From Sphingobacterium griseoflavum (lineage in GTDB: Bacteria; Bacteroidota; Bacteroidia; Sphingobacteriales; Sphingobacteriaceae), in assembly GCF_014653155.1 (NCBI RefSeq), contig NZ_BNAF01000003.1, forward strand, positions 62,001 to 126,000: 64,000 nt of DNA, in the 5' to 3' direction. Made by a program: the position numbers and the translations under genes. The notes beneath the pieces are model-generated. The model saw only the letters and a program-made list of their open reading frames with translations, did not search any database and was not told where the DNA came from. Positions 1 through 8,760 of the stretch are shown piece by piece. Positions within the stretch are counted from its first letter, which is position 1, and every line of letters begins with the position of its first letter.

Positions 1-547
1 TCCGTTCCACAGATTTCATCATACCACTGTAATTCAAAAGTGGTTCTCCCATACCCATATATACGATATTGGTAAGGGGTTGTTGGTATTTTTCTTCGGC
101 CTGCTTGGCGATAAGTACCACTTGGTCATAGATTTCATCGGCCTGCAGATTGCGCTTTCGATCCATGTATCCTGTCGCACAAAACTTACAGGTTAAGCTA
201 CAGCCCACTTGTGAACTCACACAAGCCGTCATGCGATCGGGTGTGGGGATCAACACTCCCTCTATCACGTTTCCATCATATAGTGTGAAGCTACTTTTAA
301 TGGTCCTATCTGCACTAACCTGTGATTGTCTTACGTTTACCGCACGAATCTCGAAGTTGGCTTTCAGAGTCTCCCGCAGGGGTTTGCTGAGGTTGCTCAT
401 CTCATCAAAATTTGTGCACGACTTTACCCACAACCATTCATAGATTTGTTTGGCACGAAACCCCTGTTCACCCATTGCGATAAGTTTATCTTTCAAACCC
501 GACAAACTTAAACTTCTGATATCGATCAATTTACCCTGCTTTTCCAC
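1..547 (-). CDS. rlmN: 23S rRNA (adenine2503-C2)/tRNA methyltransferase RlmN, N-terminal part (cut by window edge)
   Basis: This radical SAM enzyme methylates C2 of A2503 in 23S rRNA and of A37 in some tRNAs. About 182 residues are visible and the rest lies left of base 1. The reading frame gives the family's N-terminal region, then the CxxxCxxC iron-sulfur motif (Cys116, Cys120, Cys123 in GCSLTCKFCATG), then MGMGEPLLNY, a core signature of RlmN/Cfr. RlmN is far more likely than Cfr in this setting. The start chosen is GTG at 547. It lies five bases after the TATCTTTG promoter box, so the mRNA would be leaderless or nearly so. A TTG at 529 is an alternative. Product confidence is high; start confidence is moderate. 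Confidence 0.93.
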   Translation of the reverse strand, partial: MEKQGKLIDIRSLSLSGLKDKLIAMGEQGFRAKQIYEWLWVKSCTNFDEMSNLSKPLRETLKANFEIRAVNVRQSQVSADRTIKSSFTLYDGNVIEGVLIPTPDRMTACVSSQVGCSLTCKFCATGYMDRKRNLQADEIYDQVVLIAKQAEEKYQQPLTNIVYMGMGEPLLNYSGMMKSVER

Positions 548-551
548 GGTG

Positions 552-559
552 CAAAGATA
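552..559 (-). promoter_or_regulatory. Promoter -7 box TATCTTTG of rlmN
   Basis: An exact match to the Bacteroidota -7 consensus TAnnTTTG on the minus strand. Only four bases separate it from the GTG start of rlmN. Confidence 0.6.
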
Positions 560-666
560 GACAAAAAATAATGAAGCCCCTAAGTGCTCTAGGTAGTCCT
601 TTTGTAATAAAGTGATAAATTGGGAATAAATTACCGCGCCCGCAGGCTAATGAAAGCCGTAATCCG

Positions 667-1539
667 CTATTTTTTTCTGTTTTTATAGCTTCGCCAAGCG
701 AACATGGCCACACCTGCCAGCAATATAAACGGCCAAAGACGTAGCACAAAAAGAAACACCTCACCCACGAATAGCCAACCGTCTGCGACTGCCTCCTCCA
801 ATTGTATCCAAAAGCTTTGACTCCCAATAGGCAGATTCGCTTGGTATTCAAACAGCTGGATACCCAAGCTGCTATAAGCAATCTGATCCTTCAGACTCCG
901 CATAACAGATTCTTGGCTATCGACTTCTTCTTGCAACCGTCGAATTTGCTCTTGGATTTCCAACAGATCCTTCACGCTCTTTGCCTGCCCCACCATCTCC
1001 TGATAACGTTTCAGGTACGCTCTTTTGCTTTGCAATCTAGACTCCGAATCGAAATATCGCAGCGAGACATCCTCGCTACGCAAAGATCGCTCGGTGAGTT
1101 TGTCGCCACCCTTTTCGATAGCCAACAGAAATCGGTCGAGATGTGCTGCTGGAATGCGCGCAATGAGGGAATAGTGGCGGTAGGTGCCAGCGCTTGACAA
1201 GGTCTCCTGTTCGTAATAGCCACCATAATGCGTTAACAAAGCATCCATCGCCTGCTTGCTTTTCCCGATCGCTTTGGACTCCACCGCAATATTGCCGCTA
1301 CGGATAATCTTTTTGTTTGGAGATGTTGTTGTGGATAAAGGTGGTGTCGGGTGATCGTCCGCTTGTCCATTGGCGGACGCACGTATTTCAGCCTGTGGGG
1401 TGACTTCTTCCGCAGCGTCCGATACGACAGCTTGCTCTTCTATGGCTTGAGCGGTAGTAGCAACCTCGGCTTTATTACAGCCCACCATAAAGCTCAAGGC
1501 GAAAAACAGAGAAAAACAATATCCTTTCATAGCGTGCAA
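667..1539 (-). CDS. DUF4349 domain lipoprotein
   Basis: A 290-residue envelope protein. The N-terminus is a lipoprotein signal ending at Cys21 (MVGC). A low-complexity linker rich in Ala, Glu and Thr follows to about residue 80. The DUF4349 region comes next and contains a long charged stretch (about 165-205, rich in Gln, Glu and Arg) that probably forms a coiled coil. One membrane helix spans about 252-280, followed by a basic KNRKK tail. The family is common in Bacteroidota and Firmicutes and has no agreed function. A second Met at residue 4 (position 1530) is an equally good start. The gene stands alone, with no operon partner visible. Confidence 0.8.
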   Translation of the reverse strand: MHAMKGYCFSLFFALSFMVGCNKAEVATTAQAIEEQAVVSDAAEEVTPQAEIRASANGQADDHPTPPLSTTTSPNKKIIRSGNIAVESKAIGKSKQAMDALLTHYGGYYEQETLSSAGTYRHYSLIARIPAAHLDRFLLAIEKGGDKLTERSLRSEDVSLRYFDSESRLQSKRAYLKRYQEMVGQAKSVKDLLEIQEQIRRLQEEVDSQESVMRSLKDQIAYSSLGIQLFEYQANLPIGSQSFWIQLEEAVADGWLFVGEVFLFVLRLWPFILLAGVAMFAWRSYKNRKK

Positions 1540-1592
1540 TTTGTTGGCTAAGATGCATTATTTTCCTCTATTCCATAACGTATCTAAAAATT

Positions 1593-2636
1593 TTATTCCG
1601 CTTTTTTCAATGCCTCTTTAACTTTCGGGATGATTTGCGTGCCATACAGCTCGATCGACTTCATCATATCTGCATGGTCTGGACTGCCGACATCCATATG
1701 AGCTGAAAACCGCGTTAAGCCAAACATTTCGATGGTATGCAGGATCTGTTCAACAGACTGATTAACATCTCCAACGACCAAATGCCCGTGCGCCGAACGA
1801 CCGAAATCGTATTGCGATCGCTGATAGGGTGGCCAGCCTCGCGAGGCTCCAATGCGGTTCATCTGGGCTGCATAAATTGGGTAGTATTTATCCGCCACGT
1901 CTTTTGAATTTTCCCCAAAAAATGCATGCATATGCACCCCGACCTGAAAATCCTTGCTATCATGCCCATTGTCCACCCAAGCTTGCTGGTACATTTCAAA
2001 CAACGGCTTAAAGTTTTCTGGCGCACCCCCGATGATGGCAAACATCACGGGTAATCCAAGACGAGCGGCGCGAATAACCGAGGAAGTTGTGCCACCAACA
2101 GCTACCCAAATCGGCAAGGAGTTCTTCACCGGACGCGGGAAAATCTGTTGGTTGATCAGTGGCTTTCTAAATTTCCCGGACCACGTGACGGTATCCTGTT
2201 TGTTCAAGCGTGTCAAAAGCTCCAATTTTTCGTCGAAGAGCTCGGCATAATCCTTTAAATCATAGCCAAACAGCGGGAACGACTCGATGAACGAGCCACG
2301 GCCAGCCATCAATTCTGCACGTCCATTGGACAATAGGTCCACCGTGGCAAAATCCTGAAAGAGCTTGACCGGATCGGCCGAACTCAACACAGATACTGCA
2401 CTTCCCAATTTGATGTTTTTCGTGATGGTTGAGGCTGCTGCAAGGATGATTTCCGGCGAAGCCACCGCGTAATCCTCCCGGTGGTGCTCTCCAATACCGA
2501 AGAAATCTACCCCAACTTCATCCATCAACTTCACTTCTTCCACGATTTGCTGCATCCGTTCGGCAGCGGGTTGTATTTTTCCTGTTGTGGGATCGATCTG
2601 TACATCCCCAAACATGCCTATTCCTAACTCAATCAT
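1593..2636 (-). CDS. LLM-class (luciferase-like) flavin-dependent oxidoreductase
   Basis: A 347-residue bacterial luciferase-like monooxygenase. It has the TIM-barrel features of the family: MIELGIGMFGD at the start, GVDFFGIGEHHRED in the first third, GRAELMAGRGSF, and LPIWVAVGG before the C-terminal half. Such enzymes use reduced FMN (or F420 in other phyla) on diverse substrates; the substrate here cannot be told. The open frame runs 51 bases further upstream. I chose the ATG at 2636 because it begins with the family's usual N-terminus. The TAACTTTG promoter box at 2657-2664 also lies inside the longer frame, and AAAGGAAAA sits just before this ATG. Confidence 0.9.
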   Translation of the reverse strand: MIELGIGMFGDVQIDPTTGKIQPAAERMQQIVEEVKLMDEVGVDFFGIGEHHREDYAVASPEIILAAASTITKNIKLGSAVSVLSSADPVKLFQDFATVDLLSNGRAELMAGRGSFIESFPLFGYDLKDYAELFDEKLELLTRLNKQDTVTWSGKFRKPLINQQIFPRPVKNSLPIWVAVGGTTSSVIRAARLGLPVMFAIIGGAPENFKPLFEMYQQAWVDNGHDSKDFQVGVHMHAFFGENSKDVADKYYPIYAAQMNRIGASRGWPPYQRSQYDFGRSAHGHLVVGDVNQSVEQILHTIEMFGLTRFSAHMDVGSPDHADMMKSIELYGTQIIPKVKEALKKAE

Positions 2637-2656
2637 ATTAGTTTTCCTTTCTTGTA

Positions 2657-2664
2657 CAAAGTTA
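2657..2664 (-). promoter_or_regulatory. Promoter -7 box TAACTTTG of the LLM oxidoreductase gene
   Basis: An exact TAnnTTTG match on the minus strand, about 20 bases before the ATG at 2636. It argues against the longer frame start at 2687. Confidence 0.55.
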
Positions 2665-2707
2665 GTGCCCTTCCTTTGGCCAGCCATTGACCTATATCAA
2701 GAAATAG

Positions 2708-3289
2708 CTATCCGTGGATATACTCTTTCGTGCCATAACTTTGGATCAGCTTCCCTTCAAATGTCAACCATTCTTGCCATCGTTTCTCGACATCGACATC
2801 GGTGGCATATTTACGTGCGAAATTTAGAAAAGTTGTGTAGTGGTTGGCTTCTGACACCATGAGGTCATGATAAAAGGTCGCCAAAGCCTCGTCTTTGATA
2901 TTTTTGGAGAGCACTCTAAAACGTTCGCAGCTACGGGCTTCGATCATGGCGGCAAACAGCAAGCGGTCCACAAAGGCTTGGTTTCGCGATCCATCTTTTT
3001 TTGCAAACTTCATCAAACGTCCGACATAATCATCCTTGCGCTCTCGGCTCAGGACATAACCTCTTTCTTTGATGATATCGATTACCATTTGGAAATGTTG
3101 CATCTCCTCGATCGCAATAGCGGTAAGCTCATGAACCAAATCTTCGTATTCCGGATTTTGCGTGATCAGGGTAATGGCGTTGGAAGCCGCCTTTTGCTCG
3201 CACCAGGCATGGTCGCTCAGGATTTCATGCAAATTAGATGCTGCAATATTTGCCCAGCGGGGGTCTGTTAACAATTTTAAACCTAGCAT
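2708..3289 (-). CDS. miaE: tRNA-(ms2io6A37)-hydroxylase, MiaE-like
   Basis: MiaE is a ferritin-like diiron monooxygenase that hydroxylates the isopentenyl group of ms2i6A at tRNA position 37. The 193-residue length fits the family. Carboxylate/His metal ligands of a four-helix bundle are visible: Glu31 in helix 1, EEMQH at 61-65, and the second EARSCER and SEANHY pair in the C-terminal half. The gene has its own promoter and a plain TAGGAG-like site before the ATG. A generic ferritin-like protein is the alternative, but LGLKLLTDPRW at the start and SEANHYTTF near the end are typical of MiaE. Confidence 0.88.
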   Translation of the reverse strand: MLGLKLLTDPRWANIAASNLHEILSDHAWCEQKAASNAITLITQNPEYEDLVHELTAIAIEEMQHFQMVIDIIKERGYVLSRERKDDYVGRLMKFAKKDGSRNQAFVDRLLFAAMIEARSCERFRVLSKNIKDEALATFYHDLMVSEANHYTTFLNFARKYATDVDVEKRWQEWLTFEGKLIQSYGTKEYIHG

Positions 3290-3311
3290 ATCAGTCTCCT
3301 ATCAGTTGGAG

Positions 3312-3319
3312 CAAAGATA
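3312..3319 (-). promoter_or_regulatory. Promoter -7 box TATCTTTG of miaE
   Basis: An exact TAnnTTTG match on the minus strand, 22 bases before the miaE ATG. It sits directly after the terminator hairpin of the dehydrogenase operon. Confidence 0.6.
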
Positions 3320-3358
3320 CGAAAAATAAGCCTGTGCCATTATCTATTGGCACAGGCT
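3320..3358 (-). terminator. Intrinsic terminator of the GMC dehydrogenase operon
   Basis: An 11-bp perfect stem (3329-3339 with 3348-3358, AGCCTGTGCCA arm) with an 8-base loop. On the minus strand it is followed by TATTTTTC. It ends transcription from the genes at 3368-5749 just before the miaE promoter. Confidence 0.8.
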
Positions 3359-3367
3359 GTATGCGTT

Positions 3368-4003
3368 TTACCCAAAGAAAGCTTCCGTATCGAAGCCGTA
3401 GGTTTGCAGCACGTCGGGAGGCACACCGTTCCATACCCCCGGTCTGTTTCCGGCATAGCCAATATCCTTTACGCCCATTTCGCTGGTAAAAAAGCCCGAT
3501 GCGGTGAAGTTACGCATCAGCGAAAAGAATGCTACGCCCTGGCGCATTTCCGGTTTGGCCGTTTCGGGGTAAGCTATTTCGTCGATCAGTCCAAGCTGTT
3601 GCTCGTTCTTGCAATTTATGAAGGCATTGCCGTAGCGTTTTTGGCATTGGACATCGAGCCATTTCAGGCCTCCACGCATTGGGATTTTATTTTCTGGCAG
3701 GTCTTTCACCATAAATTCGATAAAGGCAGGCACGCCAGCCTCCGAAGCGCTGCCCGACGTATCATCCTGTGGGATGATGATATCGGCCAGCACGGTAATC
3801 GTTGCCATTTCATGTTCCGTAAAAAACTTTTCTGCTTGCAGCTGCTTGTTGCGTTCATGTTCAAAATCCTGTACGCCTGGTAGTTTATCCGATGCGGTGG
3901 CCGTATCGGCTGTTGTCTTCTCTTGCTGACAAGAGCTGGCCGCCAATACGCCCGAACCAGCCGCAATAAGGCCTAATGCCTTTAATGATTCTCTTCTGTT
4001 CAT
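3368..4003 (-). CDS. Gluconate 2-dehydrogenase subunit 3 family protein (Tat-exported lipoprotein)
   Basis: A 211-residue small subunit of a periplasmic GMC-type dehydrogenase. The N-terminus has a twin-arginine motif (MNRRESLKAL, Arg3-Arg4) followed by a hydrophobic stretch and a lipobox ending at Cys25 (AASSC). It is therefore probably exported folded and lipid-anchored. The body matches the subunit 3 family (ADIIIPQDD, PAFIEFMVKDLP, GVAFFSLMRN). The small subunit usually carries the Tat signal and takes the flavoprotein with it, which explains why the next gene has no signal of its own. It lies 9 bases after the flavoprotein gene in the same operon. Confidence 0.85.
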   Translation of the reverse strand: MNRRESLKALGLIAAGSGVLAASSCQQEKTTADTATASDKLPGVQDFEHERNKQLQAEKFFTEHEMATITVLADIIIPQDDTSGSASEAGVPAFIEFMVKDLPENKIPMRGGLKWLDVQCQKRYGNAFINCKNEQQLGLIDEIAYPETAKPEMRQGVAFFSLMRNFTASGFFTSEMGVKDIGYAGNRPGVWNGVPPDVLQTYGFDTEAFFG

Positions 4004-4012
4004 CCTGTATGA

Positions 4013-5749
4013 TTAGCCGTTTAACTTTTTCTTTTCTTCCAAAATATATTCCGCGGTGCGCATGGACAAGGCCAAAATCGTCCAAGTCAGGTTTTTATCC
4101 CCCTGTTGCACAAAAGGCCCAGCATCAACCACATATAAGTTTTTGCAATCGTGTGCCTGCCCCCATTTATTAAGTACAGACGCTTTTGGATCATTCCCCA
4201 TGCGTGTAGTACCGCCTTCATGAATGATTTTGCCTGGAGCCTCCAAACCATAAAGGGTGTCTGCGCCCGGAATAGTCGATGTAATGATGGCCCCCATTTC
4301 GTGCATAATAGATTGGAATGTCTCTTGCATGTGTTTCGCCTGCGCCACCTCTTCGTTGGCCCACTTGTAATGGAACCGCAGCACGGGAATACCAAATTTA
4401 TCTACGCGGTTCGGGTCAATTTCGCAGTAATTATCTTTTCGTGCCAACGCTGTTCCACGGCCCGCCATACCGACATTGGCGCCATAGAAACGACGATAAT
4501 CGTTTTTTAGATCTTTGCCGTAACCGCCTGAAACTTTCTTCTCTCCATTTTGTCCCGCAACCTTTCCGTTTACCTGGGGCACCCAATTGGTAAACCCATA
4601 GGAGGGCATACCCAACCCGCCACCATATTCGATATGGTATCCGCGCGGAAATGTCAGCTTGGTATTGTCCTCCCACCAGGGTGAATAAATATGGACACTT
4701 CCCACACCGTCCTCGTTATAGCGTTTGCGATCCAGCAGCTGCGGAAGGAATCCGGACAAACTGGCTCCCGTAGAGTCGTGCAAATAACGACCTACAAGCC
4801 CACTGCTATTGCCCACACCACCTGGATGTGCTTTAGATTTAGAGTTGAGCATGATCCGTGCACTCTCACACGCACTGGCACCTAGGATGACCGTTTTTCC
4901 TTTCACGGCATATTCTTGCATGTCCGTTGTGCTCACATAGGAAACACCGATAGCAATTCCTTCATCGTTGGTCAATACCTCGCGAACCATAGCGTGATCG
5001 ATCACTTTCAAGTTACCTGTTTTCATAGCCGGCATCACCAAGCAGGAAGATGAAGAAAAATCACCATACACCTTACAGGATCGGCCACATTGCCCGCAGT
5101 AGAAACAGGTTCCGCGACCCTTTATTTCTGGGGAAGCCTCCGTCAGCACCGATCCACGGCCAGGAATAACCGGCACGCCGGCCTTTTTTGCGCCTTTAGC
5201 AATAAAAAGTTCATTCAAGCGCGGTTTTGGTGGTTTCATAAAGATTCCATCGGGTTCATTCCTAATCCCCTCCACTGTTCCATAGATTCCAATCATGCGG
5301 TCCACACGGTCATAAAAAGGTTTTACCTCCTCATAGGTTATTGGCCAAGCTTCGGTTTCGCCATCTGTAGGCTGGAAATCGTCGGGGCCCATGCGCAGGG
5401 ATATGCGGCCCCAGTGGTTTGTTCTGCCGCCGAGCATACGTGCGCGAAACCACTCGAATTCTGTTCCGCCCACCGTTGTGTATGGTTCACCTTCCAGTTG
5501 CCATCCGCCGAATGCAGCATCGAAGTCGCCGAAGGGACGCGTGGTGGAGGCTCCTCTCCGTGGCGACTCCCACGGCCAGCGAAGCTGCAAAGCATCCTTT
5601 GCCGGATCGAAAAACGGGCCGGCTTCCAACATCAATACCTTAAGGCCCGCATGGGCCAAGATATAACCCGCCATGCCGCCGCCGGCACCCGAGCCTACCA
5701 CAATGGCATCATACACTTCTGTACTTTCTTTTATTTGATAATCGGTCAT
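4013..5749 (-). CDS. GMC-family FAD-dependent oxidoreductase (gluconate 2-dehydrogenase-like large subunit)
   Basis: A 578-residue flavoprotein that oxidises a sugar, sugar acid or other alcohol. The FAD-binding GSGAGG motif is at residues 19-24. A Cys-rich segment (CFYCGQCGRSC) follows in the middle, as in membrane-linked GMC dehydrogenases. The C-terminal GMC domain contains HEGGTTRMG and the final FAD-contact region VVDAGPFVQ...NLTWTILAL. No signal peptide is present; export probably depends on the Tat signal of the downstream subunit 3. No cytochrome c subunit is adjacent, so the electron acceptor is unknown. The substrate cannot be inferred from sequence alone. Confidence 0.87.
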   Translation of the reverse strand: MTDYQIKESTEVYDAIVVGSGAGGGMAGYILAHAGLKVLMLEAGPFFDPAKDALQLRWPWESPRRGASTTRPFGDFDAAFGGWQLEGEPYTTVGGTEFEWFRARMLGGRTNHWGRISLRMGPDDFQPTDGETEAWPITYEEVKPFYDRVDRMIGIYGTVEGIRNEPDGIFMKPPKPRLNELFIAKGAKKAGVPVIPGRGSVLTEASPEIKGRGTCFYCGQCGRSCKVYGDFSSSSCLVMPAMKTGNLKVIDHAMVREVLTNDEGIAIGVSYVSTTDMQEYAVKGKTVILGASACESARIMLNSKSKAHPGGVGNSSGLVGRYLHDSTGASLSGFLPQLLDRKRYNEDGVGSVHIYSPWWEDNTKLTFPRGYHIEYGGGLGMPSYGFTNWVPQVNGKVAGQNGEKKVSGGYGKDLKNDYRRFYGANVGMAGRGTALARKDNYCEIDPNRVDKFGIPVLRFHYKWANEEVAQAKHMQETFQSIMHEMGAIITSTIPGADTLYGLEAPGKIIHEGGTTRMGNDPKASVLNKWGQAHDCKNLYVVDAGPFVQQGDKNLTWTILALSMRTAEYILEEKKKLNG

Positions 5750-5765
5750 AATCTCTTCTCAATGA

Positions 5766-5798
5766 TTAAACGATAACGGTTTAAATGGCGCAAGGATA
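5766..5798 (-). promoter_or_regulatory. Weak promoter plus inverted repeat upstream of the GMC operon
   Basis: A -7-like TATCCTTG (5791-5798, one mismatch to TAnnTTTG) precedes the inverted repeat TTAAAC-7-GTTTAA (5766-5784). The repeat would lie just after the transcription start, a position suited to a repressor site. It resembles the TTAAACGTTTAA palindrome at 53870. Confidence 0.4.
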
Positions 5799-5965
5799 AT
5801 ATCTACTAATACCATTTAGCTAGCTAAATATAGAAAAAACATTTGAAGCATTCCGTATACCCCGGCGTATCTTTTTTGATACCCGTATTATTTACGGGCT
5901 ATTTTGCTTTCCCATATCGCCTGGTTTCTCGACCATACCTATAAAGTAGCATGCGAATGTTAGCC

Positions 5966-7195
5966 CTAAACGGATTTTTTGTTTTTTGTCTCGATCCAAA
6001 GGGACATATATTTGCTGCTACTAAATTGCTGGCTGTGCAAAATTTCTCCAATGAAATGAGCTTGCCGGTGCTCCAACAGGTTCGCTTTTATATCATGCAG
6101 TTTTTCGAGAAAGGCCTCCAAGAAATCTGTGCGATTGTAGTTCGTTCGTAGCAGCTCTTGGCCTACCACTTGTGCAGCTTGCCAAATAGCTTTATCGCGG
6201 TACAACAGCGTGGCCTTATCCACAAAATCAGCAACATCGTCGGTTACAAAGCCGTTCCACCGATGGTCATCGGTCATTGACTCAGCAGCGACCGTACTGC
6301 TTACCGTAGGCGTTCCCGTTTGCATAGCATCTACAATCTTCCCTTTTACGCCTGCTCCAAAGGCTATAGGGGCCAGCAAAACGCGATATTTGCCCATGGT
6401 CGCGCGCGCATCATCTGCCCTATCTTTGATCAGGAAACGATCTTTTGGCCGGTGCAACTGGTACACTTTTTCGCTGGCATAGGCCCCGTAAATATGCATC
6501 TCTGCCTCGGGCACCCGCTTCTTCAACAGCGGCCAAATCTCTTTGCTTAGCACCTGCACGGTATGCCAATTGGGTTCATGCAGGAAATTGCCGATAAAGA
6601 TAAAGTCTTTGCGGTCTTCAAAATCGCGCGAAAGTCTACTTGTATTGCCTTCGTTTGGGTTTTCCAAAAATGGCAGATAGTGTAGTAGCCCCGCCGGAAC
6701 GTGGAATTGCTCTCGCAGGATCTTTACCTCGGCTTTCGAAATCATGATCGAGAGATCGCTCCGCAGAATCGAGGCGATCTCTCGTTTGGCAGTCTCGTTA
6801 TAAATATTTGTGGAGGTATGCTGTTTTTTTGCCTCTTGTCGCGCTTTACGCAAAAGGTGCAAGTCTTCCGTGTCCAAAACCGTCAGCGCCTGTGGCGCGG
6901 ACTGGCGCACACGCCAGCCATATTGTTCTTCGATCATAAACCGGTCATAAACGACAATGGCAGGATGAAGCGTTTTGATCAAATCGTCAAAACTACTATC
7001 ATTCAGCTTGATTTCCAACTCGGTAATCCCCATCTCCCCCAATGGGTGGCTGTACGGCGTTTTCCCAGCTGCTGAAGCGAAGTGGACGGCGTAACCCGAC
7101 TCCGAAAAAACCTCCAGCAACTGCAGCATGCGTATCCCCGCCGCCGATGATTGTGGTTCGGGCCACACCAAGCCTATAAACAGTACAGTTTGCAT
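5966..7195 (-). CDS. Glycosyltransferase, GT4-like (GT-B fold)
   Basis: A 409-residue glycosyltransferase. The N-terminal domain opens with VLFIGLVWPEPQSSAAGIRM, and the C-terminal domain contains FIFIGNFLHEPNW, MHIYG and LLAPIAFGAGVKGKIVDAMQTGTPTV. The last of these is the nucleotide-sugar binding region of retaining GT-B enzymes, with its Glu replaced here by Asp. Donor and acceptor are unknown, and no polysaccharide genes are nearby. I start at the ATG at 7195 rather than 7210. A -7-like box TATCTTAG (7200-7207) ends four bases before it, and the family starts at this Met. It lies 57 bases after the SusD gene on the same strand with no terminator visible, so read-through is possible. Confidence 0.82.
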   Translation of the reverse strand: MQTVLFIGLVWPEPQSSAAGIRMLQLLEVFSESGYAVHFASAAGKTPYSHPLGEMGITELEIKLNDSSFDDLIKTLHPAIVVYDRFMIEEQYGWRVRQSAPQALTVLDTEDLHLLRKARQEAKKQHTSTNIYNETAKREIASILRSDLSIMISKAEVKILREQFHVPAGLLHYLPFLENPNEGNTSRLSRDFEDRKDFIFIGNFLHEPNWHTVQVLSKEIWPLLKKRVPEAEMHIYGAYASEKVYQLHRPKDRFLIKDRADDARATMGKYRVLLAPIAFGAGVKGKIVDAMQTGTPTVSSTVAAESMTDDHRWNGFVTDDVADFVDKATLLYRDKAIWQAAQVVGQELLRTNYNRTDFLEAFLEKLHDIKANLLEHRQAHFIGEILHSQQFSSSKYMSLWIETKNKKSV

Positions 7196-7252
7196 GGCAC
7201 TAAGATACATATTTTATGAGCTGTCGAAAAACAGGCCCTTTGATCTGCCATG

Positions 7253-8752
7253 TTATAGCGGATTCTGCCTAACAACTCCCAGCGTATAATCAATTTCCAA
7301 CTGTGGAATCACAAATTGCCAAAGCGCAGAACCTGCGGGCACATCAAATACCTGCGCAATCGTTGCAATATGATTAGCTCCATTTCTATTCAATGATGCG
7401 TCGAGTCTTTTCAGGTCGTACCACCGAAACCCTTCTCCCCAAAGTTCTATGCGTCTCTGAATGAGAATCTCTTGGACTAACGTCTCTCCCGTACTGGAGG
7501 AACGTTGATATGCAGGATCTCGACTATTAACGAGGGTGTACAATATCGCTGCGGCTTCATCATCTTCTCCTAGCCTGGCTAGACACTCTGCTTCAATCAA
7601 TAACATTTCAGCTGCACGCATAAAACACAGATCGCCATTGCTGTTCCCCGGATTTTCCAACAGAAATTTTCGAGACATATAGGGTCGCCTAACGCCATTA
7701 ACGGGATGGGGAAAACTGCTGTTGCTGCCGGTAGGATCCCACAACTGCTTCCGTATATCTGATTCCGAAATCTGATCATAAAGCCACGCATTGATGGCTT
7801 TCGGGTTACCTCGGGTATTTGTCGAACTGAAATTTCCTAAATAAGCAAAGAAGGAATAAAAATAGGTAGTTTGATCCTCGCGTTGTTGGATCCCCCAAAT
7901 CCATTCCCCATTTCCTATATTAGAGAATCCAGCCATATATTCCTGTCTGTTCATCAGCGGAAACCCCTCCCTTGCCTCCTTCGCCATTTGCGCTGCAAGG
8001 CGATAACACCCTTGTGTCAACGCGACCCGCGCTTTCACGCCTTTGGCGACGTTCATGGTGAGATGCGATTTATGTGGTCGCATCGTACCGCCCTCAAACA
8101 ATGACATTGCCTGATCAAGATCGTCGTTGATCTGTTCATAGGTTTGTTCCACGGTGCTACGCGGCACCGCGGCATCATGGGGTTGTGTCACCAAGGACAT
8201 ACCCATTGATGTATTGTTGCCCCCCGCCTCGTAGCGCCTCCCAAACATTTGCACCAAATTAAAGTAGGCCCAAGCACGATAAGTGTAAGCCTGCGCTTTG
8301 ATAAAATCGCGGTCCTCCTGCGGACCATTAGCTTGATCAATATTTACGAGGATCGCGTTCGCATTGGCAATGAGGGCGTAGAAAAATCCGTAGTTTGCCC
8401 GCAACGTACTATTATTGACATCCCGATGGCCCAACCAGCGGTACTGAGCTATCCAAAATCCGTTAGCAATCGCTGTCATCACCATATCCTCTCCGAGCGC
8501 ATCCATATAAATCATATTGCCGCTCATACCGCCCATTGCTTGGTTGCCATACCACTGGCTATACATCCGCCTGTGCATACCGTTAATAGCGGCATACGCA
8601 TTACCCGTTGTAGAAAATACGGTTTCCGGCGACAAAATATTTAACGGCGTTTTTTCCAAAAATTCGGTTTTGCACCGCACATTCATTGCGATTAATGCTA
8701 GGCCAAGGAATAGGCGTGTAGCGTCTGCATTTTTTATTTTAAATTTTTTCAT
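7253..8752 (-). CDS. SusD/RagB-family nutrient-binding lipoprotein (locus 1)
   Basis: The surface-exposed partner of a SusC transporter; it binds ligand at the cell surface. This 499-residue lipoprotein has a signal ending near Cys27 and the SusD TPR-type helices (AQAYTYRAWAYFNLVQMFG). The C-terminal part contains AAEMLLIEAECLARLGEDDEA and the conserved RRIELWGEGFRWYDLKR. The open frame continues to 8923 inside susC. I chose the ATG at 8752 because it gives a normal lipoprotein signal and lies 8 bases after the SusC stop. The ligand is not predictable. Confidence 0.93.
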   Translation of the reverse strand: MKKFKIKNADATRLFLGLALIAMNVRCKTEFLEKTPLNILSPETVFSTTGNAYAAINGMHRRMYSQWYGNQAMGGMSGNMIYMDALGEDMVMTAIANGFWIAQYRWLGHRDVNNSTLRANYGFFYALIANANAILVNIDQANGPQEDRDFIKAQAYTYRAWAYFNLVQMFGRRYEAGGNNTSMGMSLVTQPHDAAVPRSTVEQTYEQINDDLDQAMSLFEGGTMRPHKSHLTMNVAKGVKARVALTQGCYRLAAQMAKEAREGFPLMNRQEYMAGFSNIGNGEWIWGIQQREDQTTYFYSFFAYLGNFSSTNTRGNPKAINAWLYDQISESDIRKQLWDPTGSNSSFPHPVNGVRRPYMSRKFLLENPGNSNGDLCFMRAAEMLLIEAECLARLGEDDEAAAILYTLVNSRDPAYQRSSSTGETLVQEILIQRRIELWGEGFRWYDLKRLDASLNRNGANHIATIAQVFDVPAGSALWQFVIPQLEIDYTLGVVRQNPL

Positions 8753-8760
8753 AACGATTT

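Noticed and set aside
5090..5776. Plus-strand open frame of 228 codons
   Set aside because: It lies fully opposite the GMC oxidoreductase gene and shows no family motif; the minus-strand frame has the FAD motif and GMC signatures.
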